From assembly GCA_021734005.1 (NCBI GenBank), contig JAIPJV010000118.1, forward strand, positions 1 through 6,662: a stretch of 6,662 nucleotides of DNA, read 5' to 3'. Under the pieces are notes generated by a model. That model had not been told where the DNA came from. It searched no databases and was given only the letters and a program-made list of their open reading frames with translations. A program made the position numbers and the translations under genes. Below, piece after piece: positions 1 through 6,661 of the stretch. Each line of letters begins with the position of its first letter. Position 1 is the first letter of the stretch. This stretch comes from Fidelibacterota bacterium (GTDB taxonomy: Bacteria > Fidelibacterota > UBA2242 > JAFGTP01).

Positions 1-2055
1 CGCCCGGAAAATATACTGGCAGTTACCTTTACCAACAAAGCCGCAGATGAGATGACAGCCCGGGTCAAAGAATTAGTTGGAACTGCCGGGAAACAAATTA
101 ATATCGGGACTTTTCACTCCATTTGCTCGCGACTTTTGCGAAAAGAGATCCACCATCTGGGTTATACCCGCAACTTCACAATTTATGATACCACTGATCA
201 AAAAAATCTAGTTAAAGATATTGTCAACCGAAACAATATTGACAGAGAAGAATTCACCTATAAAAATTTGCTCAATAAAATTTCCAATCTCAAAAATGAA
301 GGCACTAAGCCAGATGAGTTTGAGCCTGAAGAACATAATACCTACGAAGAATTGATAAAAATAATTTACCCAAAATACCAGAAAGAATTAAAAAAATCCA
401 ATGCAGTAGATTTTGGAGATCTTCTGGTTCTTCCTCTGGATATTTTTGAGAAAGAACCCTCGGTACTGGAAAAATATCAGACCCTTTTTCAATTCATTCT
501 GGTAGATGAGTATCAGGATACAAATCATATCCAGTTCAAACTCATCAAGAATCTGGGCAAAAAGCATCACAATGTTTGCGTAGTTGGTGATGATGACCAG
601 AGTATCTACAGCTGGCGGGGAGCAGATATTTCCAATATTCTTTCTTTTGAATCCACATTTCCTGATGCCCGGGTCTTCAAACTGGAGCAAAATTACCGCT
701 CAACAAAAACAATTGTAAAAGCTGCTTCTGCTGTTGTTGAAAACAATGAAGACAGGGCTGACAAGAAACTCTGGTCAGATAATTCTCAGGGTGAGCAGGT
801 CACATTGATCAGTTCCCGGGATGAATACGATGAAGCCCGGCAGATTGCCCAAAAAATCCAGAGCGAAATTTACAAAAATAAGCTGAAGTTCAAAGACTTC
901 GCTATTCTATACCGAACCAATGCACAGAGTCGTGTTATTGAACAGATGTTGAACAGGCATAAAATACCCAATACAATTATTGGTGGAGTTCGATTTTACG
1001 AGCGGGCTGAGATCAAAGATATGCTGGCTTATTTAAAACTTTTCACCAATCCTAAAGATAATATCAGTTTAAAGCGTATTATCAACAAACCCAGACGGGG
1101 AATTGGCAAGAAGACTCTCGCTCCGCTGGAAGAATTTGCAGAGAAGAAAGACCTTTCTCTTTATGAAGCCCTTTCCCATCTTGATTTCATCGATCTGCGT
1201 ACACGGGGAAAACGGGTTCTGAAAAGATTTCACAAACTTATCAAACGCTATCAAAATTTGAAAGAAAAAATGGCTCTGGAAGAATGGGTGCGTATATTTA
1301 TTGATGGTATTGAAATGCGTAAACATCTGGAAAAAAATAAATCTGAAAAAGCCCAGCAAAAGAAGGCCAATCTCGATGAATTCATCAATGCCATCTCCGA
1401 TTATTCCAGTCAGCATGAAGAACCTACTCTGGAAGGCTTTCTCGAGGAAGTTTCGCTGGTTGCCGATATTGACACCTGGGATGATGAGCGCAACTGCGTT
1501 TCTATGATGACCCTTCATAGTGCTAAAGGTCTGGAATTCCCCATAGTTTTTATCGCCGGTGTCAATGAAACGCTCCTGCCGGTTGGCTGGGAACAATCCC
1601 CGGAGGAATTGTCGGAAGAGCGCCGGCTTTTTTATGTCGGTTTGACCAGAGCAGAGCAAAAAGCTTATCTAACTACTGCAGAAACCCGTAATATTCGCGG
1701 TGAGACTCGAATTATGGATCCTTCCCGCTTTATTCCTGAGATACCAAACGAACTCCTTGATGAGCAGGGTAGTTTTGCCCATTTTTCACAAAAATCACAA
1801 TCTGCTTCAAAAACAAAACACAAAGCAAAAAAATCTTCCCCAAGCCGATCTAAAAAAGCTTCAAAATCAAAAAGCAGTTCAAAGAAAAAATCCTTTGAAC
1901 AACCGAAACCGGGTATGATAGTGCGGCATAAAATTTTTGGAAAAGGCAAAATCCTGAAAGTGATTGGTTACGGCAAAAATTCTAAGCTGAAGATCAAATT
2001 TAAAGGCGGCAGCGTTAAAACGATCATTGCCAAATATGTGCAGCTCCAATCATAG
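1..2055 (+). CDS. pcrA: UvrD/PcrA-type ATP-dependent 3'-5' DNA helicase, 5'-truncated by window edge
   Basis: Superfamily 1A helicase that unwinds DNA 3'-5' using ATP; family members act in nucleotide excision repair, mismatch repair, and removal of RecA or stalled RNA polymerase. The frame is open from base 1, and the first ATG (52) lies inside motif Ia, so it is not the start. About 40-60 N-terminal residues, including the Q motif and Walker A, are missing. Counting from the first visible codon: motif Ia AVTFTNKAADEM (7-18), Ib GTFHS (36), II DEYQDT (169-174, Walker B), III GDDDQSIYSWRGAD (196-209), IV LYRTNAQSR (303-311), V TLHSAKGLEF (504-513), VI EERRLFYVGLTRAE (539-552). A Lys/Ser-rich linker (about 598-631) leads to a C-terminal Tudor-like domain (about 636-683; GMIVRHKIFGKGKI...), the PcrA/UvrD element known to contact RNA polymerase. 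The 684 visible residues plus the missing part match the usual ~720-750. All visible motifs look intact, so an active enzyme is inferred. The choice between the names pcrA and uvrD is uncertain; Rep is less likely because of the Tudor domain. The gene is convergent with dnaE2. Confidence 0.95.
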   Translation, partial: RPENILAVTFTNKAADEMTARVKELVGTAGKQINIGTFHSICSRLLRKEIHHLGYTRNFTIYDTTDQKNLVKDIVNRNNIDREEFTYKNLLNKISNLKNEGTKPDEFEPEEHNTYEELIKIIYPKYQKELKKSNAVDFGDLLVLPLDIFEKEPSVLEKYQTLFQFILVDEYQDTNHIQFKLIKNLGKKHHNVCVVGDDDQSIYSWRGADISNILSFESTFPDARVFKLEQNYRSTKTIVKAASAVVENNEDRADKKLWSDNSQGEQVTLISSRDEYDEARQIAQKIQSEIYKNKLKFKDFAILYRTNAQSRVIEQMLNRHKIPNTIIGGVRFYERAEIKDMLAYLKLFTNPKDNISLKRIINKPRRGIGKKTLAPLEEFAEKKDLSLYEALSHLDFIDLRTRGKRVLKRFHKLIKRYQNLKEKMALEEWVRIFIDGIEMRKHLEKNKSEKAQQKKANLDEFINAISDYSSQHEEPTLEGFLEEVSLVADIDTWDDERNCVSMMTLHSAKGLEFPIVFIAGVNETLLPVGWEQSPEELSEERRLFYVGLTRAEQKAYLTTAETRNIRGETRIMDPSRFIPEIPNELLDEQGSFAHFSQKSQSASKTKHKAKKSSPSRSKKASKSKSSSKKKSFEQPKPGMIVRHKIFGKGKILKVIGYGKNSKLKIKFKGGSVKTIIAKYVQLQS

Positions 2056-2115
2056 AATCCCAGTTTCTAATTTACATTTGATTATTGCCTTCCATGGCTG
2101 TGCTTTTTAGTACGC

Positions 2116-2159
2116 TAATCAACTACCCCGAGGCAAGACTCGAGGAATTCTTTTGATTA
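2116..2159 (+). repeat. Imperfect inverted repeat (hairpin), possible terminator of the helicase gene
   Basis: The outer arms TAATCAA (2116-2122) and TTGATTA (2153-2159) are perfect 7-bp reverse complements. The inner arms CCCCGAG (2126-2132) and CTCGAGG (2139-2145) pair with one C-A mismatch around a 6-base loop, GCAAGA. The inner stem is followed by AATTCTTTTG, a weak T-rich tract, so it could end helicase transcription about 70-90 bases after the stop. The nested structure also resembles the end of a small dispersed palindromic element. The pairing is seen directly; the function is inferred. Confidence 0.45.
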
Positions 2160-2198
2160 AATCATTATTACAAAAAAATAGAATCCTTGCCCAAATCA

Positions 2199-2225
2199 AG
2201 CCCCAGAGGGGCGCCATATTTGTAG
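2199..2225. repeat. Short palindromic repeat, copy 1 (GCCCC-AGA-GGGGC)
   Basis: This 27-base unit is built on a perfect 5-bp hairpin with a 3-base loop (GCCCC AGA GGGGC, 2200-2212), followed by GCCATATTTGTAG. A diverged second copy starts 51 bases downstream and matches at 18 of 27 positions by eye, 16 of the first 20. It resembles REP-like short palindromic repeats dispersed between genes in many bacteria. Copy number elsewhere in the genome cannot be judged here. Confidence 0.5.
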
Positions 2226-2249
2226 AAAAATGGCAACAATAGATAGTAG

Positions 2250-2276
2250 AGCCCTGTAGGGGCGACATAGTCGGTA
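2250..2276. repeat. Short palindromic repeat, copy 2 (GCCCT-GTA-GGGGC)
   Basis: Second, same-orientation copy of the unit at 2199-2225. Its hairpin GCCCT GTA GGGGC (2251-2263) keeps 5 base pairs, the innermost becoming a T-G wobble. It is followed by GACATAGTCGGTA in place of GCCATATTTGTAG. A loop change together with a changed but still pairing stem position is what a selected or recently copied hairpin would show, though two copies are too few to prove it. Confidence 0.5.
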
Positions 2277-2346
2277 TTTATATCCATATTTTAGAATACT
2301 TCCATTCCTGGCATTCCAGAATATCATCGAAATATTTTGAACCGAA

Positions 2347-2365
2347 AACAACCTGGCAGGTTGTT
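2347..2365 (-). terminator. Perfect 8-bp hairpin downstream of dnaE2, possible intrinsic terminator
   Basis: AACAACCT (2347-2354) and AGGTTGTT (2358-2365) are perfect reverse complements around a 3-base loop. Read on the minus strand the hairpin begins 38 bases after the dnaE2 stop codon, and its last bases run into a short T tract (TTTT, 2348-2345, then C). That position suits termination of the imuB-dnaE2 transcript. The T tract is short and the stem only moderately GC-rich, so termination would be weak. Alternatively this is another dispersed palindrome of the AACCTG..CAGGTT kind. Confidence 0.4.
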
Positions 2366-2403
2366 CTACAATCTAAGAATTAGGAACAGAAACAAAATAA
2401 CAT

Positions 2404-5400
2404 TTACATCATGGCCATCTTTTTTGTCTTCATTTCAGGCGGACGCGATTTTTCACCGGTCATTTTTTCAACTATTTTAGGCAAGCTCCCCAATTTTCGG
2501 ATCGTAACCGTATAATAACCCCATTCCTGCTCAACTTTGCCCTGCAATACAAACAAACTCTCCCAGTGAAGCAGATCTCCATATTCCTCAAAAACTTGCG
2601 GAAACATGACACATTCATAAATATCGGTCTCATCCTCAAAAGTCACAAAAGCCATCCGTTTTTTGTTCTTTGTCGAAGTGATTTTGCGAGTAATGAAAAC
2701 ACCCAGCAAATTAACAGTTTCACCTTCATATTTGTCTAGACCCTCAGCCTTTTTGACCTTGCCCTGAAAGACCTCCAGATAGGGTTCCAGAGGATGCTGA
2801 GTAGCGGGAAAACCAAAGGATTCGACCTCCAGCTTCATTCTCTCCTGATCAGAAAGCGGCCGGCTTTTAGCCTGACTGGCAAAATCAATCTTACGCGTGC
2901 CCTGCTTTTCCTGCAGGTAATAACCGGCCACCTGAAAAGCAATCTCCTTATGAGTTAAATCCGGCTCCAGAGTAGAAAAACAGCCCGCATTTGTGAGAGC
3001 CATTGCATCCGAGAAATCCAGTTCCATTCTCTCAAAAAAATCTCTCAGCGATTCAAAAAATCCTTTTTTGCGGACTTTAACAATATTTTTGACTGTAGAT
3101 AGTTTCAGATTATTGATAGACATAAATCCCATTCTTATTTTGTCATGCTTGCCTTTGTAATGATAATGGCTTCTATTTATATCAGGCAGCAAAATCTCGA
3201 TACTCTGGCGTCGGGCTTCACTAAGATAGGCATAGGCTGAATAATAACCGCCCTGATTGCTCACTACAGCGGCTAAAAACTCAGCTGGGTAGTTGGCCTT
3301 TAAATAAGCGCAGGTAAAGGATAAACGGGCAAAAGAAGCCGAATGGGGTTTGCAGAATGAATAGCCGGAAAAAGATTTGATCATATTCCAGAGTTTAAAA
3401 GCCAATTTTCTGGAATAGCCATTCTGAAGAGCGCCTTTAACGAATTTTTTCTTCCAGACAGGAATCCGATGGGCCAATTTTGGTCGGGAGATCACTTTTC
3501 TGATATAATCGGATTCCGAATAGGAAAATCCAGCAATCTTCCTGGCCGTCATAGAAACCTGCTCTTCGTAAACCATTATCCCATAGCTTTCCTTGAGCCA
3601 TTCCAGATCAGGATGGAGCAGTTGCCAGGATTTTCCATGAATCCGTTCCAGCATAATATTGGTATAACGATTAGCAGCCGGCCGAATAATGGAACTATAA
3701 ATGACCACATGCTCAAAGTCGGCTCGTCCGGATTTGGCCAGCAATTGCCGGGTAGCCGGACTTTCTATGTAAAAAACACCCATTGTTTGACCAGATTCCA
3801 TCAACTGCCGGGTTTTCTGATCTTCATCTGCAGCCAGTTCATGATAATCAAGGTCAATATCACGAAATTTGCGCAACTGCTTGATTGTATCTCTTACCAC
3901 TGACAGGGAGCGATTTCCCAGAATATCAATTTTCAGCAAACCGGAATCCTCAACCTGATCCTTTTCCCATTCAACGATCTGGACGCCTTTCGGTGCGGTG
4001 AGAACAGGCACATGCTTTCGAATTTCCTGAGGCACAATGATAACACCCCCCGGATGCACAGAAGGATGGCGAAAGGCACCGCCAATTTTTTGACTCTGGC
4101 GAACGACCTTTTCCAGAGTTTCATCAAGATCCACATTTTGAAAGCGCTTATCCTTTTTGATCATCTCCAGCAGGTCAACTGCAGTGCGCCTGTAGCCCAG
4201 CCTTTTGGTAATCGACTTGATCTCTTGATTGGAAAGGCCATAAACCTTGCCCGTTTCCCGAACAGCAGACCGAGGCTTCATAAAGACCTGATTAGCGACC
4301 ATTGCTGTACGCTCCTGCCCATATTTTTCAAAGACATATTTCAGCACATCATCGCGTTCATCCCAGGGAAAATCAATATCAATATCCGGCATATCCACCC
4401 GTTCAGGATGAATAAAACGCTCAAAAACCAGATTATATTTAATCGGGTCCACCTGAGTGATGAACAGACAATAACTAATGATAGATGCCGCCCCTGATCC
4501 CCGCCCAATAGTGGCAGAATTTGTATTTTTGACAATATCCCGGACTACCAGAAAATAGGGCGCAAAACCTTTTGGGATAATGATCGAAAGCTCGTATTCT
4601 ATGCGTTCTTTAACCGTTTTATTGACCTGGCCGTAGCGCTTTTTAGCGCCCTGATAAACCAGTTTGCGAAGCCTATTCTTGGACTGATGGTTTTGCTTCA
4701 AAGTCAAACCGGGAAAAATTGTATTGACAAAACTCCAGTCAGTTTTGCATTTTTCCCCAAGATAATAGGCATTGTTGACCGCCTGCGAACTATTAGGGAA
4801 ATTGGCCAGAATCTGTTTTTCACTTTGCAGAAAATGGCGTCCGCCTTTGTACTCATTTTCGTCAAGCCGGGAAAGCGTGGTATTATTATCGATCGCCCGG
4901 AGCAATTTATGGGTTTTGTATTCTTCAGGATGAAGAAAATAGACATCGCCTGTGGCCACAGTTTCCAGATCATATTTTTGCGATAATTCTCGTAATTTTT
5001 GCTCCTGCTGCCCTATTCGCATTTCTATAAAAAGATGAGTTTTGGGCACAATGGAATGCAATTTCTGCACAACCTGTTCCTGGTGAGTGAGAACAAACAG
5101 ACCCTTATGATACTGGATAATTGTTTCAACTAACTGCTCCTGACTTTCATGGCGTGCTGAAAGAATCCGGCACAGGTTCTGATAGCCCTTTTGATTTTCC
5201 ACCAGCAAAATCACATCCAGCTTATCCCCTATCAAATTTGTGCCACAGATGGGAGCGATATCATATTCCCGGGCCGTTTGGACAAAATGGATAAAGCCCC
5301 ACAAACCATTCACTTCTGTGAGCGCTAAATGCGAAAATCCCATTTCACTGATCCGCTCCATAATCTGCCGCAGGCCATTAACTCCCTGCATACGGGAATA

Positions 5401-5430
5401 TTTCGAGTGAACATTGAGGTGGGTGAACAA
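2404..5430 (-). CDS. dnaE2: Error-prone DNA polymerase III alpha subunit, DnaE2/ImuC type
   Basis: C-family DNA polymerase inferred to perform translesion synthesis with the adjacent ImuB-like protein. Layout in 1008 residues: degenerate PHP domain (about 1-210), palm/thumb with GRGSGAAS (309-316) and the catalytic motif PDIDIDF (348-354; D351 and D353), RHPSVHPGG (454-462), third catalytic aspartate D502 in KIDILGN, fingers with GVFYIES (551-557) and KPHSASFA (694-701), a helix-hairpin-helix region, then an OB fold (about 904-985). The phrase ANQVFMKPRSAVRETGK (379-395) and the short C-terminus are closer to DnaE2 than to replicative DnaE1 (about 1160 residues). In the PHP domain, usual metal ligands are changed: N6, V40, N65 and Y164 stand where His, His, Glu and His are expected, so proofreading is unlikely. 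No tau-binding tail or clear clamp motif is seen. The start is TTG, chosen because it follows a good AGGGAG site and precedes the conserved HLNVHSKYS; the next in-frame ATG (codon 14) would remove that motif. It lies 28 bases after the imuB stop, implying co-transcription. The DnaE family call is near certain; the DnaE2 subtype rests on these features and on context. Confidence 0.9.
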   Translation of the reverse strand: MFTHLNVHSKYSRMQGVNGLRQIMERISEMGFSHLALTEVNGLWGFIHFVQTAREYDIAPICGTNLIGDKLDVILLVENQKGYQNLCRILSARHESQEQLVETIIQYHKGLFVLTHQEQVVQKLHSIVPKTHLFIEMRIGQQEQKLRELSQKYDLETVATGDVYFLHPEEYKTHKLLRAIDNNTTLSRLDENEYKGGRHFLQSEKQILANFPNSSQAVNNAYYLGEKCKTDWSFVNTIFPGLTLKQNHQSKNRLRKLVYQGAKKRYGQVNKTVKERIEYELSIIIPKGFAPYFLVVRDIVKNTNSATIGRGSGAASIISYCLFITQVDPIKYNLVFERFIHPERVDMPDIDIDFPWDERDDVLKYVFEKYGQERTAMVANQVFMKPRSAVRETGKVYGLSNQEIKSITKRLGYRRTAVDLLEMIKKDKRFQNVDLDETLEKVVRQSQKIGGAFRHPSVHPGGVIIVPQEIRKHVPVLTAPKGVQIVEWEKDQVEDSGLLKIDILGNRSLSVVRDTIKQLRKFRDIDLDYHELAADEDQKTRQLMESGQTMGVFYIESPATRQLLAKSGRADFEHVVIYSSIIRPAANRYTNIMLERIHGKSWQLLHPDLEWLKESYGIMVYEEQVSMTARKIAGFSYSESDYIRKVISRPKLAHRIPVWKKKFVKGALQNGYSRKLAFKLWNMIKSFSGYSFCKPHSASFARLSFTCAYLKANYPAEFLAAVVSNQGGYYSAYAYLSEARRQSIEILLPDINRSHYHYKGKHDKIRMGFMSINNLKLSTVKNIVKVRKKGFFESLRDFFERMELDFSDAMALTNAGCFSTLEPDLTHKEIAFQVAGYYLQEKQGTRKIDFASQAKSRPLSDQERMKLEVESFGFPATQHPLEPYLEVFQGKVKKAEGLDKYEGETVNLLGVFITRKITSTKNKKRMAFVTFEDETDIYECVMFPQVFEEYGDLLHWESLFVLQGKVEQEWGYYTVTIRKLGSLPKIVEKMTGEKSRPPEMKTKKMAMM

Positions 5431-5436
5431 AAATTG

Positions 5437-5442
5437 CTCCCT
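5437..5442 (-). promoter_or_regulatory. Ribosome binding site AGGGAG for dnaE2 (supports TTG start)
   Basis: On the minus strand AGGGAG lies 6 bases (CAATTT) upstream of TTG at 5430-5428, ideal Shine-Dalgarno spacing. It lies wholly in the 28-base gap after imuB, so dnaE2 can be translated from its own site in the shared message. It decides the unusual TTG start. Confidence 0.7.
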
Positions 5443-5458
5443 GGTTTAAAAATCAAGT

Positions 5459-6661
5459 TTAACAGCAGGCGCCCGAGCGGGCCAAAACGCCAGCGCCATT
5501 ATTGGCATCGGGAATATTCATACTGGCCGCAGTTTTAATGCTCGAGAAGCCATATTCTTTTCTAATTTTGTCAACAGTGCGGGAAATTTGATCGTCTTTG
5601 GGTTGCTCAAAAAGATTAATCTGCCGGGAGGCCGGTTCCAGATCAGAAGCATCAAGGATCACGGCTCTGATTCGATTGCGCCGATAATTGGCTTTGTCAA
5701 AGAGTGAACGACACAGTTTGACTACAGCCTGATTGCTATGGCGGGATAATTGGCCTTTGCGGGAATTTTTGTAGCCATCTGCGTAATGGACTTCCACAAT
5801 TACTGAACGAGCCACCTGATCTTTTTTGCGCAATTCAAATCCAAGCTGCTCAGCCAGTTCAATGATGACCGCTTCCAGAATATCGCTATTATTGGTGTCT
5901 TCTGACAAAATAGTCTGCTTAATAATGTGGTCTTGAAATTGAGGCGGTTTGACTGCAGAATTATCACGGCCATGCGACTCCATGGCCAGCTGTTTATAAT
6001 TATTGGAAAACAGGACAGAACCAGCCTGCTCATTTTCCACCACTTGCTGCAGTTCCCGCACCTTTTGCAGGAAAAGAAATTCTACTATTTTCCGAACTCT
6101 GTTGTTCTGAACAGCCGGAAGAATATGAGTCTGAAGCGGAGCCAGAAAATCTGCCTCCTGTCCTTGATCCACCTTATTAATGGTTTCCGGGATTACCTGG
6201 GTAGAAATATTACTGACCAGTTTATTTGTGCTGATTCCCAGCTGTCCCTGTAGATCAACTTTAGATTTTATCTCTTTGGTAATGGTATAACCGGTATTGT
6301 CCAAATTTCTGTAGATGCTATCCATACCGGTCATATCCAGGTAATACTGGCCCGGACTGGCTGGTTCCACTATCGGTGAATAAGAAGCCAAAAATTTATA
6401 GATGTAATGATGCATGCGGGAATACAGAGTAGAATTGTAGGGTAAAAGTTGTACTCCGGAACTCATTTTTCGAGCCCGGGAAGTGCGCATTCCATGATAC
6501 AGTCCTTCCAAACGGGCTTCACGGGATAGGGCTACCACAGTTCCGTTCTGATGATTAGAAGAGACTATGGCCAAGGGAGTGTCCCGCAGCTCAGCATCGA
6601 TCAGACGCTCAGTCTGGACTGGAAAATCTTTGATTCTGAAATGAAATATTGATCGATCCAT
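5459..6661 (-). CDS. imuB: ImuB-like, catalytically inactive Y-family DNA polymerase homologue (mutasome adaptor)
   Basis: Homologue of Y-family polymerases (DinB/UmuC/ImuB), 400 residues. Visible parts: N-terminal palm MDRSIFHFRIKDF; fingers region VALSREARLEGLYHGMRTSRA (43-63); second palm motif ASPGQYYLDMTG (101-112); thumb region about 164-235 with QEADFLAPL; little-finger region about 245-340; QINLF (347-351), a match to the beta-clamp-binding consensus QxxLF; C-terminal DKIRKEYGFSSI (364-375) typical of the family. Aligned to DinB (HVDMD; ASIDEAYLD), the three metal-binding carboxylates become R9, G104 and Q105, so polymerase activity is very unlikely. This is the hallmark of ImuB, which in mycobacteria tethers DnaE2 to the sliding clamp. 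Its place directly upstream of dnaE2 supports that role. The length is shorter than many ImuBs (about 500). The ATG at the window edge fits the usual MDRxxxH beginning, but its ribosome site and promoter, and any imuA or LexA box, are out of view. The protein ends in Cys-Cys. An inactive UmuC/DinB paralogue is the alternative. Confidence 0.85.
   Translation of the reverse strand: MDRSIFHFRIKDFPVQTERLIDAELRDTPLAIVSSNHQNGTVVALSREARLEGLYHGMRTSRARKMSSGVQLLPYNSTLYSRMHHYIYKFLASYSPIVEPASPGQYYLDMTGMDSIYRNLDNTGYTITKEIKSKVDLQGQLGISTNKLVSNISTQVIPETINKVDQGQEADFLAPLQTHILPAVQNNRVRKIVEFLFLQKVRELQQVVENEQAGSVLFSNNYKQLAMESHGRDNSAVKPPQFQDHIIKQTILSEDTNNSDILEAVIIELAEQLGFELRKKDQVARSVIVEVHYADGYKNSRKGQLSRHSNQAVVKLCRSLFDKANYRRNRIRAVILDASDLEPASRQINLFEQPKDDQISRTVDKIRKEYGFSSIKTAASMNIPDANNGAGVLARSGACC

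Larger units (their letters stand above)
2056..2403. other. Non-coding spacer between convergent genes, rich in small palindromes
   Basis: This 348-base stretch separates the stop codons of the helicase gene (+) and the dnaE2 gene (-). I see no credible coding frame, tRNA or known RNA. It is more AT-rich than the flanking genes apart from short GC-rich hairpins at about 2116-2159, 2200-2212, 2251-2263 and 2347-2365, which are listed separately. Since both flanking genes run into it, no promoter is required here, and I see no convincing -35/-10 pair. The density of unrelated palindromes suggests a landing site for short dispersed repeats and/or transcription termination. Confidence 0.75.

Noticed and set aside
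1069..1659. 196-codon open frame on the minus strand
   Set aside because: It lies wholly inside the helicase gene opposite its conserved motifs V and VI, has no recognisable protein features and is a shadow of that gene.
2087..2110. Possible terminator GCC..GGC followed by TTTTT right after the helicase gene
   Set aside because: Only 3 base pairs can form and the T run begins several bases later, so it is too weak to call.
2230..2259. Nine-codon open frame beginning ATG GCA ACA in the spacer
   Set aside because: Very short, no ribosome site, and it overlaps the palindromic repeat copy.
2199..2276. CRISPR array
   Set aside because: Only two diverged units with one 24-base spacing between them, and no nearby cas genes; a palindromic repeat pair explains it better.
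2308..2319. CTGG-CATT-CCAG small inverted repeat
   Set aside because: The 4-bp stem does not extend outward and is expected by chance in this length.
3469..3903. 144-codon open frame on the plus strand
   Set aside because: Antisense to conserved DnaE2 sequence, with no domain and no convincing ribosome site.
4012..4497. 161-codon open frame on the plus strand
   Set aside because: It runs antisense to the catalytic core of dnaE2, including the PDIDIDF motif; its amino-acid pattern is that of a complementary-strand shadow.
5927..6253. 108-codon open frame on the plus strand
   Set aside because: Antisense to the thumb and linker part of imuB; no features of a real protein.
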